NCBI RefSeq assembly: GCF_020194955.2 | Contig: NZ_JAFCIY020000038.1 | Coordinates: 1-64,000 of the forward strand | Source of the DNA: Desulfuromonas sp. CSMB_57 | GTDB lineage: Bacteria > Desulfobacterota > Desulfuromonadia > Desulfuromonadales > Syntrophotaleaceae | Length of the DNA: 64,000 nucleotides | Reading direction: 5' to 3' | Shown here: positions 53,645-62,587 of the stretch, one piece after another | Position numbering within the stretch: position 1 is the first letter of the stretch | Layout: each line of letters starts with the position of its first letter | The notes under the pieces: generated by a model | Databases searched by the model: none | Told to the model about the DNA's origin: nothing | What the model saw: only the letters and a program-made list of their open reading frames with translations | Program-made: the position numbers and the translations under genes

Positions 53645-55975
53645 TCAGGACGGGCTGTCGGCCTTGTCGTCACCTTCACCCCCGGATTCGGAAGGGCTTT
53701 CCTGTCCGGAAGGTTGCTGGTCTTTTGCGGCGGCATTTTTGCGGGGACGCCCGCGGCGCGCGGGCTTTTTGGCATCCGTCGCCGGTACCGGGCTTTCCGC
53801 TGGGGCGCTTTCGCCCGCAGATGCAGGCATTTCTGTCGTTTCGGCAACTGCGCTGCCGGTACCCGGTTGCTTTGCCTTGGTGGTCCGGCGAGGCCGGGGC
53901 CGGTTGGAACGCGCTGGCGGTTTGGCCGCCGCCTGGTCAGACCCGGCCGCAGGCGGTTCACCCATCGCTGCTGCCGTTTCATTTCCGGCCGGCGGTGGAT
54001 TTTCCCCTCCGGTTGCCGCGGGCTGTTCCCGCTTTGTAGCCGGTTTGCGCCGACGCCGGGGACGGGAGGGCGCCTTCCCGTCCTGGGACTCCGGCTTCGA
54101 GGCTGCGGCGGCCTCCATGGGGGCCTCGTCCAACGGTTCAACAGTTTCTGCCGTCACTGCAGGCCCTTCTATAGTCTCCACAATTTGTAAAGGCTCTAAA
54201 GTCTCCGCAGTCTCTACAGTTTCCGCAGTCACGATAGTCCCTGTCGTCTCTGCAGTCCCTTCACTCTCAATGTTCTCCACCACTTCCACGGCCAGTGCCG
54301 GTTCCTCAACGGCTGCCGGTTTCTTCCGGCGCCGCGAGCGGCGTTTCTTTTTCGCGGGCTTGTCGGCACTTGACGGTTCTGCTGCCGCAGTGGCTTCGGT
54401 TGCTTCCGCCGGTTCTTCCATATCGGACGCCTCGGCCCCTTCCAGCAGCACCCGATTGGCCTCGACATACTGGGTCTCTTCGACTTTTTCCTTTTCCCGG
54501 CGCTGGAAATCCACTTCCGCCTGGCCGGCGATAAAATCCGGGCAGGCGTGGATGTACAGGGCGACATCATTCTTGCGTTCGATGGCCAGCAGTTCCTCGC
54601 GCTTGTTATTGAGCAGGTAGGCGGCCACATCCAGGGGCAACTGCGCTTCGATGCGTCCGATGTTGCCCTTGGCGAGGCCGGCATGGATGCGCCGCAGCAG
54701 GGCCAGGGCCTGGGATTCTGAGGTCTTGATGCGGCCGCTGCCGTGACAATGGGGGCAGGGCAGATAGGCGGCGGCCGCCAGGGCCGATTTGATGCGCTGC
54801 CGGCTCATTTCCAGCAAGCCGAACTGGCTGATGCGGCCGATGGTGACCCGGGCCTTGTCGTACTTGAGGGCATCCTTGAGGGCTTTTTCCACTTCGCGAG
54901 TGTGCTTGCGGTCCCGCATGTCGATGAAGTCGATGACCACCAGGCCGCCGAGGTCGCGCAGGCGCAACTGCCGGGCCGCCTCCACGGCCGCCTCCAAATT
55001 GGTTTTAAAGGCGGTGGCTTCCACTCCCTGCTCGCTGGCCATCTTCCCGGAGTTGACGTCGATGGCCACCAGGGCCTCGGTGGAGTCGATGACGATGGAA
55101 CCCCCGGACGGCAGCATGACCTTATTCTTGGTGATGGTGTCGATTTGCTCTTCAATCTGGTAGCGGGAGAAGATGGGCCGCCGCTCCTGGTGCAGTTTGA
55201 CCAATTGGGCGTATTCCGGCATGACCTCCTGGAAAAATTCCCGGGCCTCGGCGGCCACCCGGGCATCATCCACCAGCACCTCGTCCATCTCGTCACTGAA
55301 ATAATCGCGGATGGACCGGATGACCAGGTTGGATTCCTTGTAGATCAGGGCTGGTGCCTTGCTGGCCTGGCCCTGTTGCCGGATTTTTTCGTACAAGCGC
55401 AGCAGGTAATCGACATCCCGTTTCAGATCGGTTTTCTTCTGCACGCTGCCGGCGGTCCGGACGATATAGCCCATGTGGTCCGGCAATTCCAGGCTCTCCA
55501 TGATCTCCTTGAGTTTTTTTCGGTCGCCTTCCTTTTCAATTTTGCGTGAGATGCCCTTGGTATCCGTTTCCGGCATCAGCACCATATAGCGACCGGGCAG
55601 GGACAGGTAGGTGGTCAGCGCCGCCCCTTTGGTGCCACGCTCTTCCTTGACCACCTGCACCAGGATCTCCTGGCCGCGGCGCAGCAGATCGGTGATGCGC
55701 GGCCGTTTGCCCGCCTCGGTCCGGCTTTCGGCGTCGCGGAAAAAGGTGGGATGAATTTCGCCGATCTGCAGAAAACCCAGGCGCTCACTGCCGAAATCGA
55801 CAAAGGCCGCCTGCAGACCCGATTCCACCCGGGCGACAACGGCCTTGTAAATGTTGCCTTTGGTCTGTTCCTTGCCGGCGATTTCAATGTCGAGTTCGGT
55901 CAGGTTGCCGTCCTCGATAATGGCCACCCGGTGTTCCTCGGGATGGGTGGCGTTGATCAACATCTTTTTAGCCAT
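53645..55975 (-). CDS. rne: Ribonuclease E/G
   Basis: This 776-residue endoribonuclease processes rRNA and decays mRNA. The catalytic half has the S1 region (about 36-120), RNase H-like and DNase I-like parts with AIDVNSGKM and LVVIDFIDM carrying the two metal-binding Asp residues, and the zinc-link motif CPHCHGSGR. Beyond about residue 495 comes a low-complexity tail of about 280 residues alternating acidic/Thr-rich (ETVETAETLEP) and basic (KKKRRSRRRKK; RPRPRRTTKAK) stretches, comparable to the RNA- and protein-binding tail of RNase E. ATG 55975 follows GGAAGGA; the open frame upstream is not used. Two hairpins sit directly before that site. Confidence 0.92.
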   Translation of the reverse strand: MAKKMLINATHPEEHRVAIIEDGNLTELDIEIAGKEQTKGNIYKAVVARVESGLQAAFVDFGSERLGFLQIGEIHPTFFRDAESRTEAGKRPRITDLLRRGQEILVQVVKEERGTKGAALTTYLSLPGRYMVLMPETDTKGISRKIEKEGDRKKLKEIMESLELPDHMGYIVRTAGSVQKKTDLKRDVDYLLRLYEKIRQQGQASKAPALIYKESNLVIRSIRDYFSDEMDEVLVDDARVAAEAREFFQEVMPEYAQLVKLHQERRPIFSRYQIEEQIDTITKNKVMLPSGGSIVIDSTEALVAIDVNSGKMASEQGVEATAFKTNLEAAVEAARQLRLRDLGGLVVIDFIDMRDRKHTREVEKALKDALKYDKARVTIGRISQFGLLEMSRQRIKSALAAAAYLPCPHCHGSGRIKTSESQALALLRRIHAGLAKGNIGRIEAQLPLDVAAYLLNNKREELLAIERKNDVALYIHACPDFIAGQAEVDFQRREKEKVEETQYVEANRVLLEGAEASDMEEPAEATEATAAAEPSSADKPAKKKRRSRRRKKPAAVEEPALAVEVVENIESEGTAETTGTIVTAETVETAETLEPLQIVETIEGPAVTAETVEPLDEAPMEAAAASKPESQDGKAPSRPRRRRKPATKREQPAATGGENPPPAGNETAAAMGEPPAAGSDQAAAKPPARSNRPRPRRTTKAKQPGTGSAVAETTEMPASAGESAPAESPVPATDAKKPARRGRPRKNAAAKDQQPSGQESPSESGGEGDDKADSPS

Positions 55976-56314
55976 ATAAATCCTTCCGACCGCCGTGACG
56001 GCGGTCTCAACAGGTGTGACGGTCCTTGGGAGTCGGACCGTTTTGTCTTCTGCCGGAGCAAGGCGGAACAGCGTAGATGAAAAACGACGCTGTGGTCCGC
56101 TGCCGCATCGACGGAAGACACGCAATTCGGTGGTTAAACTTTTCTCTATCGTCAGGGCGCGGAGCCCGACCGTAGCGCAGATACGAATCCGGTAAAACGT
56201 GCCAGAGGGGACAACGGGCGCGCGGTTGGGCCCGCTGAGCAGCGGCAAGCAACGGTGGAAGAGGCCGCGTTTCAAGGTTTTACCAAGTTTGCATATTGTG
56301 CTATAAAAAGAGCC
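55976..56314 (-). promoter_or_regulatory. Leader region of rne with hairpins, divergent from ABC-F gene
   Basis: This 339-base region contains two strong hairpins next to the rne ribosome site: ACCGCCGTGACGGCGGT at 55989-56005 and CGGTCC(9)GGACCG at 56020-56040. RNase E of E. coli controls its own mRNA through leader hairpins, so a similar arrangement is plausible. On the plus strand it includes the promoter region of the ABC-F gene, with ATTGTGCTATAAAAAG just before ATG 56315. Confidence 0.5.
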
Positions 56315-58237
56315 ATGCTTCAACTACGAAATATTACCAAGGATTTTGGGCAGCGACGGATTTTTTCCGGCATCGACTGGCATATTCGGCCCGCTGACCG
56401 CATCGGTTTGTGCGGTGAGAACGGCTCCGGCAAGACCACCATGCTGCGCGTGCTGGCCGGCGAACTCACGGTGGATGCCGGCAACCTGCAGGTCGCCCGG
56501 GGCACCAGCTTCGGCTACCTGCCTCAGGAGGGCCTGAGCCATGCCGGCCGGCCTCTTTACGAAGAGGTGCGTTCAGCCCTGGCCGAATTGATGGCCATGG
56601 AAACCGAGTTGCAGGATCTGGAGCAGCAGATTGCCGCCGCCGGCCGCCCGGAGGCGATGGCACGCTACGCAACGCTGCAGGAGGCGTTCCGCCAGGGCGG
56701 CGGCTACACCATGACCGCCGAAATCGGCAAGGTCCTGGCCGGACTGGGGTTTGCCGAGACCGACTGGGAGCGTCCCTGCGAGCATTTTTCCGGTGGTTGG
56801 CAGATGCGCATCGCCTTGGCCAAACTGTTGCTGCGCCGGCCCAACCTGCTGCTGCTCGATGAGCCGACCAACCATCTCGACCTGCCGGCCCGCGACTGGC
56901 TGGAAGAATACCTGATCAACTATCCCTTCGCCGTGGTCCTGGTGTCCCATGATCGGTTCTTTCTCGATCGCGTGGTCGGGCGCATTGTCGAACTGTGGAA
57001 CGGCAGCCTCACTGAGTATCCGGGCAACTACAGCCAGTACCTGGTTGCCCGGGAGGCGCGCGTGGCTGCCTTGCGGGCGGCCCGCCAGCGTCAGGACGAG
57101 GAAATCGCCCGTATCGAGGCTTTCATCAGCCGCTTCCGCTATCAGGCCAATCGCGCGCCGCAGGTTCAAAGCCGCATCAAGCAGCTGGAAAAAATCGAAC
57201 GCATCGAGGTGCCGCCGCAGCGCAAGACCATCGCTTTTCGCTTCCCCGATCCACCCGCCGGTGGCCGGCAGGTTCTGGCCCTGGAGGGGGTCGAGCATGG
57301 CTACGGGTCCCTGAGCGTGCTGCAGGACGTGAACCTGGCCATGGAGCGGGGCGAGCGGTTGGCCCTGGTCGGTGCCAACGGCGCCGGCAAATCGACCCTG
57401 ATGCGCCTGCTGGCGGCAGCCGAGACGCCGCGCCGGGGTACGCGGCGGGAGGGCCATAATCTGCAGTTGGCCTATTTTGCCCAGGATCAGGCCCGGGTCC
57501 TGAATCCGGAAGCCACCGTGCTGCAGCAGATCACGAATGCGGCGCCCTTCGACATGGTGCCGCGGGTGCGGGACATCCTTGGCGCCTTCCTGTTTTCCGG
57601 GGACGATGTGCAGAAACCGGTGGCGGTCTTGTCCGGGGGCGAAAAAAACCGCCTGGCCCTGGCCATTTTGCTATTGCGGCCGGCCAATCTGTTGTTGCTG
57701 GACGAACCGACCAATCACCTTGATCTCCAATCCAAGGAAGTGTTGCTCGAATCCCTGCGCCATTACCGGGGCAGCATCGTCTTCGTTTCCCATGACCGGT
57801 ACTTCGTCGACCAATTGGCTACCCGGGTAGTGGAGGTGGGCGCCGGCAAGGTTCAATCCTATCTCGGCAACTACGAGGATTTTCTGCGCGCCAAGACCGC
57901 TCAGGGAGACGTTACCCATTCCGCGCAGCGGGTCGAGCAAGGCCGGACCCCGACCGCCGCGGCTGCCGTCGCCGTCGCCGGTGCCCAGAACCAGGAAGAG
58001 CGCAAGGCTGCCAAGCGCGAACAGCGGCGTCGTCAGAAGGAGATCGAAGAGATCGAAGCCTGCATCGAGCAGCGGGAGGCGGAATTGACTGCCGCCGAAG
58101 AGCAGTTGGCCGATCCGGAATTCTACCAGGATCCGGACCGTAGCCGGATTCTGGCCGCCCGTTATCAGCAATTGCAGGAGGATGTGGCGGCTCTTTACCA
58201 GCGTTGGGAGGACCTGCAGTATGAGGAAAGCGCCTGA
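56315..58237 (+). CDS. ABC-F family ATPase
   Basis: This 640-residue cytoplasmic protein has two ABC nucleotide-binding domains without membrane segments. Walker A motifs are GENGSGKTT and GANGAGKST, signatures FSGGWQMRIALAK and LSGGEKNRLALAI, and both Walker B motifs are followed by DEPTNHLDL, which with the linker (about 240-310) and the C-terminal coiled coil (about 555-640) identifies ABC-F. These proteins act on the ribosome; the first signature suggests the YheS/YdiF-like group rather than an antibiotic-resistance type. ATG 56315. Confidence 0.92.
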   Translation: MLQLRNITKDFGQRRIFSGIDWHIRPADRIGLCGENGSGKTTMLRVLAGELTVDAGNLQVARGTSFGYLPQEGLSHAGRPLYEEVRSALAELMAMETELQDLEQQIAAAGRPEAMARYATLQEAFRQGGGYTMTAEIGKVLAGLGFAETDWERPCEHFSGGWQMRIALAKLLLRRPNLLLLDEPTNHLDLPARDWLEEYLINYPFAVVLVSHDRFFLDRVVGRIVELWNGSLTEYPGNYSQYLVAREARVAALRAARQRQDEEIARIEAFISRFRYQANRAPQVQSRIKQLEKIERIEVPPQRKTIAFRFPDPPAGGRQVLALEGVEHGYGSLSVLQDVNLAMERGERLALVGANGAGKSTLMRLLAAAETPRRGTRREGHNLQLAYFAQDQARVLNPEATVLQQITNAAPFDMVPRVRDILGAFLFSGDDVQKPVAVLSGGEKNRLALAILLLRPANLLLLDEPTNHLDLQSKEVLLESLRHYRGSIVFVSHDRYFVDQLATRVVEVGAGKVQSYLGNYEDFLRAKTAQGDVTHSAQRVEQGRTPTAAAAVAVAGAQNQEERKAAKREQRRRQKEIEEIEACIEQREAELTAAEEQLADPEFYQDPDRSRILAARYQQLQEDVAALYQRWEDLQYEESA

Positions 58238-58285
58238 CAGTCTCCCAGGCGGACCGTGCCCATGGGCTGGCAGCAAGGAGGAAAC

Positions 58286-58963
58286 ATGATACAACTGCCG
58301 CGCGGCAAAGCGGTCAAGGAAGCCATCAACCCGGTGCGCATGGATTGGCTGGAGGCCCTGGAAAAGCTCCACGGCGGCCGGTTTTCCGGCTATCTGCACT
58401 GCTCCGCCGGCAGCAATGCCGGCCTGGTGCTGTTCGTGCAGGGCGCCCTGTCCCTGGCGCGGTTCAGTTGTGGCGCCGGCCGACAGGACGGTGGGCCGGC
58501 CCTGTCCCGTCTCTTTGCCCTGGCGCTGAGCGGTGCCGCCAGTCTCAGCATCTTTCGCCTGACCCCCGCCCTGGCGGGCCGGGTGCACGATCTGCTGGCC
58601 GGGGAATTCCTGTATCGCGGCCAGGACCGCGAGATTCTCGACATTCCCTATCTCCTCGGCCAATTGCGGGAGGAATGCTTCAACGGCGGTCTGCTGGTAC
58701 GGGCCGCAGAGCGTGCGGCGCTCATTTTCTACCAGGCCGGCGTCCCTCTCGGGTTCTTTCACGACGGGGCACAGGAACTCGCCGAGCAGGCGGAACTCAA
58801 TGCCTCGGTGGCCTGGCTGCCGGGCGCCAAAATCGATGTGATTCGCGCCGACTGGTCCACGGCGTCGGAGCGTCCCGATCTGTTGCAGGACATCGATCTG
58901 CTGCAGATCTGGCAAGAGGCGCTGATGGCTGCCGGACCCGGCCGGGAGGCGGCGGAATTGTGA
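58286..58963 (+). CDS. Unknown protein, possibly DUF4388-like
   Basis: I do not recognise this 225-residue soluble protein with confidence. The segment GRFSGYLHCSAGSNAGLVLFVQGALSLARFSCG has the pattern of DUF4388/PATAN-like domains (a Gly-rich strand, then FxxGxLxxA), which occur in bacterial signalling proteins. The rest is helical with no catalytic motif. ATG 58286 follows AAGGAGG; it precedes the macrodomain gene by 12 bases, so the two are likely co-transcribed. Confidence 0.6.
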   Translation: MIQLPRGKAVKEAINPVRMDWLEALEKLHGGRFSGYLHCSAGSNAGLVLFVQGALSLARFSCGAGRQDGGPALSRLFALALSGAASLSIFRLTPALAGRVHDLLAGEFLYRGQDREILDIPYLLGQLREECFNGGLLVRAAERAALIFYQAGVPLGFFHDGAQELAEQAELNASVAWLPGAKIDVIRADWSTASERPDLLQDIDLLQIWQEALMAAGPGREAAEL

Positions 58964-58975
58964 GGGGAGGACAGC

Positions 58976-59512
58976 ATGGACCGGACCAGCACCCGTTTTG
59001 GACGCATCGAAGTGAGGTTGGGGGATATCACCCGGGTTGAGGTGGATGCCATCGTCAATGCCGCCAACAGCAGCCTGCTCGGCGGCGGCGGGGTGGACGG
59101 TGCCATACACCGCGCCGCCGGACCCCAATTGCTGCAGGAATGCCGTACTCTGCAGGGCTGTCCCACCGGTCAGGCCAAGTTGACCGGTGGCTACCGCCTG
59201 CCGGCCCGGCATGTCATTCACACCGTCGGCCCCGTCTATCACGGTCGGCCCGAGGACGCCAGGCTCCTCGCCTCCTGCTACCGCAACAGCCTGCTGCTGG
59301 CCGCGGCCCAGGGCCTGCAGTCCATCGCCTTTCCCGCCATCAGTTGCGGCATTTACGGCTATCCCATCGACGAGGCCAGCCGCATCGCGGTGCGCACGGT
59401 GCAGGAGTTTCTCGCCTCCCACGCCTTGCCGGAGACCGTGCTGTTCGTACTGTTTTCACCGGAATTTTATGACCTGTACTGTGAACTGCTGCGGGTTGCG
59501 GAGAACCGATAA
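58976..59512 (+). CDS. Macrodomain protein, O-acetyl-ADP-ribose deacetylase type
   Basis: This 178-residue MacroD-type protein binds ADP-ribose and probably hydrolyses O-acetyl-ADP-ribose or mono-ADP-ribose. The signatures are [32 protein letters not shown] and [13 protein letters not shown] (phosphate loop). The catalytic Asn and Gly-rich loop are intact. It starts with GGGAGGA upstream and lies after the unknown protein. Other ADP-ribose enzymes in the window are the sirtuin, DraT and DraG. Confidence 0.92.
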   Translation: MDRTSTRFGRIEVRLGDITRVEVDAIVNAANSSLLGGGGVDGAIHRAAGPQLLQECRTLQGCPTGQAKLTGGYRLPARHVIHTVGPVYHGRPEDARLLASCYRNSLLLAAAQGLQSIAFPAISCGIYGYPIDEASRIAVRTVQEFLASHALPETVLFVLFSPEFYDLYCELLRVAENR

Positions 59513-59628
59513 AGCCTTTCTGCACCGTTTGGGGCGGTTGTGCCCCGGGTGCTTCATGATCGGGCTCGCTATTTGCTATAATGACATGACTCGTTGAATA
59601 ATTTGAACCGGCGCAACCGGGAGCCCTC

Positions 59629-60879
59629 ATGGATCAAGACTACACAGATTTTGCCGAGGAAGACGACACGCGCCTGATACAGGCCCATCGAGCCCTCAAC
59701 CAGGGGGATGACGCTCTGGCCCTGGAATTGGCCGAGGACTATCTGGCGGATTTTCCACTGAATGTGGATGCCCTCAACCTGTGCGCCGTGGCCGCCGGCA
59801 ATGTCGGTGACGGTGCCAAGGCCCTGGCCCTGTATGGCAAGGCTCTGCTGTTGGATCCCGACAATGGCGCCATGCACTATAATTTCGGGATGCTGCTGCA
59901 GCAGATGGAGCTGCGCGAGGCCGCCTTGTGGCATTTGCAGCGGGCCTTGGAACTTCAGCCCGACTTTCCGGAAATCTACCTCAGTCTGGGCAATCTCCTG
60001 GATGAGGCAGGCCGCCCCGCCGAGGCCCTGCCGCTGTTTACCGAAGCGTTGCGGCGTGCAGCGCCCAATGTCGCCGATGTCTATTTCAGCCAGGGTTGTG
60101 CGCTCAACCGTTTGGAACGCTTTGCCGAAGCCCTGGATTGCTTCGATCGTGTTCTGCGGTTGCAGCCCCGCTCCGCTCCGGCTTGGAACGGCAGGGGCTA
60201 CGCCCTCTCCGGCTTGGGCAAGGAAAACCAGGCCCTGAAGTCCTTTCGCCAGGCGGCCCGCCTGGCGCCGGAGATGGCCGGCTTCCGCTTCAACTGCGGC
60301 CTGTCCCTGTGCCGTATGGGGCAGGACGATGCCGCTCTGCGGCAGTTCGACCTGGCCTGGGAGCGGGGTCGGGATTTTTGGCCGGCCCTCTGGGAAAAAA
60401 TCCTTCTGCTCATTCGCCTGGGGCGCCTGGAGGAGGCTGGGGCGGCCCTGTCCGCAGTGAAGAAAGGCGCCGCCAAGCGTTGTGAATGGCATTTTTGTCT
60501 GGGCCTGCTGCGGGCTGCCGGGGAGGATTGGCCGGCAGCTTTGGCCGCCCTGGATCGATGCCTGGCCCTGGAGCCGGATGCCTTGTATGCCCAGAAGGAG
60601 AAAGGCCGGGTGCTCATGGCTCTCGGGCGTCTTGAAGAAGCCCTGCGCTGTTTTGACGCGGTGCTGCAACTTGCCGAGGGCGATCCCCAGGTGGATTACC
60701 ATCGGGCCTGCGTATTGGCCCGCCAGGGCCGGCCGCGTCTGGCCATCCAGGCTCTGAGCCGGGCGGCGGACGGCGACCCCGGTTTTCTGCAGGCCGCCGC
60801 CTTCGACCATGCTTTCGACGGAGTACGCAATCTGCCGTCCTTTCAGCGGTTGTTTAAAATGAAGAAGGCGGAGGGTTGA
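59629..60879 (+). CDS. TPR-repeat protein
   Basis: This 416-residue cytoplasmic protein consists of about ten consecutive tetratricopeptide repeats (for example GDGAKALALYGKALLLDPDNGAM; LREAALWHLQRALELQPDF; LERFAEALDCFDRVLRLQPR), with no other domain or export signal. TPR arrays are protein-protein interaction scaffolds; the partner is unknown. ATG 59629 follows a GGGAG site. The heptanucleotide array lies immediately after its stop. Confidence 0.88.
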   Translation: MDQDYTDFAEEDDTRLIQAHRALNQGDDALALELAEDYLADFPLNVDALNLCAVAAGNVGDGAKALALYGKALLLDPDNGAMHYNFGMLLQQMELREAALWHLQRALELQPDFPEIYLSLGNLLDEAGRPAEALPLFTEALRRAAPNVADVYFSQGCALNRLERFAEALDCFDRVLRLQPRSAPAWNGRGYALSGLGKENQALKSFRQAARLAPEMAGFRFNCGLSLCRMGQDDAALRQFDLAWERGRDFWPALWEKILLLIRLGRLEEAGAALSAVKKGAAKRCEWHFCLGLLRAAGEDWPAALAALDRCLALEPDALYAQKEKGRVLMALGRLEEALRCFDAVLQLAEGDPQVDYHRACVLARQGRPRLAIQALSRAADGDPGFLQAAAFDHAFDGVRNLPSFQRLFKMKKAEG

Positions 60880-60887
60880 TAAGAGCA

Positions 60888-60936
60888 GGCTGAAGGCTGA
60901 AGGCGGAAGGCGGAAGGCGGAAGGCGGAAGGCGGAA
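60888..60936 (+). repeat. Heptanucleotide tandem repeat
   Basis: Seven contiguous 7-base units: two GGCTGAA (60888-60901) followed by five GGCGGAA (60902-60936). It lies between the stop of the TPR gene and the LOG-like gene. Slippage could change its length, but it is not in a coding sequence. Confidence 0.92.
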
Positions 60937-60976
60937 GGAAAGGCAAGAGCTAAATTCGAAAGGGGCGGGGAGGGTT

Positions 60977-61441
60977 ATGCAGCGTTTGCTCATCGGTGTC
61001 ATCGGGGCTTCCCGGGCCAGTGCTCGGGGTTGCGATCGGGCCCGGCAGGTCGGGCGTCTCATCGCCCTGGGCGGTGCAGTGCTGGTCTGTGGCGGCCTCG
61101 GCGGTGTCATGACCGCGGCCTGCCAGGGCGCTTGCGAGGTTGGCGGCGAAACCCTCGGGCTGCTGCCCGGCGGGGATCCGTGCGAGGCCAACCCGTTTGT
61201 GACCCTGGCGGTACCCACCAATATGGGCCATGCCCGCAATATCATCATCGCCCATACCGCCCGGGCTCTCATCGCCATCGAAGGTGAGTACGGCACCCTG
61301 GCGGAAATGGCCATCGCCCTCAAACTGGGTCGGCCGGTCATCGCCCTCGACAGCTGGCCGTCCCTGCCCGGCATCATTCATGCCGGTTCCGCCGAAGAAG
61401 CGGTGCAACTGGCTTTTGCACGGCTTGGAAAGTGTCACTGA
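60977..61441 (+). CDS. TIGR00725 / LOG-like family protein
   Basis: This 154-residue protein has the Rossmann-like fold of the lysine decarboxylase-like (LOG) superfamily: IGVIGASRAS, VCGGLGGVMTAACQGA and GEYGTLAEMAIALKLGRPVIAL. In LOG proteins the motif PGGxGTxxE binds the nucleotide and cleaves cytokinin ribotides; here it is GEYGTLAE, so phosphoribohydrolase activity is uncertain. The assignment to the TIGR00725 group is by pattern. It is close upstream of the DHH gene. Confidence 0.82.
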   Translation: MQRLLIGVIGASRASARGCDRARQVGRLIALGGAVLVCGGLGGVMTAACQGACEVGGETLGLLPGGDPCEANPFVTLAVPTNMGHARNIIIAHTARALIAIEGEYGTLAEMAIALKLGRPVIALDSWPSLPGIIHAGSAEEAVQLAFARLGKCH

Positions 61442-61442
61442 G

Positions 61443-62513
61443 ATGGCCGATGCGTCCCTTGCCCGGAGCGAAACCACGGCCACCGATCTCCATCGGCCGA
61501 GGGTTTTTACGGATCAGTTGCTGCAGTGGCTCCGGGGACGGGGCCATGTCCTCATCGTAACCCACGATCATCCCGATCCCGATGCCCTGGCCTCGGCCAT
61601 GGCCCTGAAACATCTCATTCTGGTCCAAACCGGGCAACCGACCACGGTGGCTTATGGCGGCGTTGTCGGCCGAGGCGAAAACCGGGTCATGGTCGAGTCC
61701 CTGGAAATCGACATCGTACCCCTCGAAAGCCTCGATCTGGATCGCTATCCGGTGGTCTGCATGGTCGATACCCAGCCCGGTACCGGCAACAACTCCTTTC
61801 CTGTCGAACGCCCGGTGCATCTGGTCATCGACCACCATCCCTGCCTCGAAGCCTGCCAAAAGGTACGCTGGGTGGATGTCCGCGAGGATTACGGTGCCAC
61901 GGCCACCATGGTGTTCGAATACCTGCTGGCCCAGAAGGTCAATTTCGGGACCAAGCTCGCCACCATTCTGTTCTATGCCATCAAGTCCGAAACCCAGGAT
62001 CTGGGCCGCGAGTGGAGTCGGGCGGATCGGCGTGCCTATATGTATCTGCTGCCCCTGGCCAACAACCGCATCCTGTTCGACATCACCCATCCCGAGGTGC
62101 CCCGCGCCTATTTCCGCCATTTCCACCATGCCATTCGCAATGCCTTGATCTTCGGGGACATCCTGGTGTTCAATCTGTTCGATATCGACAATCCCGACAT
62201 GGTGGCGGAGATGGCGGATTTTCTGCTGCGGGTCGACGAGGTGGCCATCGTCATGGGCCTGGGAAGGTTCCGGGACACGGTCGTCCTGTCCTTCCGCACC
62301 TTGCGGTCGGACCTCAATGCCGGCGCGGTCATGCAGGCGGTGGTGACCGGATTGGGCACGGCCGGCGGCCATGGCATGATGGCCGGCGGCCAAATCCGCG
62401 GCACCGACGGGTCCCGTGAGGCGCAGGAGCACCTTGCCCATACCCTCACCCAGCGTTTGCTGGCGCACCTGGGGCGTTACCCCGCTCCGGGCCTGCCCCT
62501 GGTCAGCGATTGA
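61443..62513 (+). CDS. DHH-family phosphoesterase
   Basis: This 356-residue cytoplasmic protein has a DHH domain with VTHDHPDPDALASAMAL (metal site), MVDTQPGTGN and VIDHHPCLE (the DHH motif), and a DHHA1-like C-terminal substrate domain with GLGRFRDTVVLSFRTL and a Gly-rich GGHGMMAGGQIRG motif. Relatives degrade nanoRNAs or cyclic dinucleotides. The start is ATG 61443, one base after the stop of the LOG-like gene; no strong ribosome site is seen. Products are not decided by the sequence. Confidence 0.9.
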   Translation: MADASLARSETTATDLHRPRVFTDQLLQWLRGRGHVLIVTHDHPDPDALASAMALKHLILVQTGQPTTVAYGGVVGRGENRVMVESLEIDIVPLESLDLDRYPVVCMVDTQPGTGNNSFPVERPVHLVIDHHPCLEACQKVRWVDVREDYGATATMVFEYLLAQKVNFGTKLATILFYAIKSETQDLGREWSRADRRAYMYLLPLANNRILFDITHPEVPRAYFRHFHHAIRNALIFGDILVFNLFDIDNPDMVAEMADFLLRVDEVAIVMGLGRFRDTVVLSFRTLRSDLNAGAVMQAVVTGLGTAGGHGMMAGGQIRGTDGSREAQEHLAHTLTQRLLAHLGRYPAPGLPLVSD

Positions 62514-62587
62514 GGGACCGGTCCGCTGCATTGACACCCGCGTCTCCGCCGGGTTATAAGGAATCTCCCAGAAATCCGAGGAGATTC

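Noticed and set aside
56279-56307. TTTACC and TATAAA pair before the ABC-F gene
   Set aside because: Although spaced 17 bases, the predicted start would fall at the ATG (56315) and exclude the ribosome site, so the promoter is not asserted.
60888-60936. Repeat array as a CRISPR
   Set aside because: Units are 7 bases, contiguous and without spacers; no cas genes are nearby.
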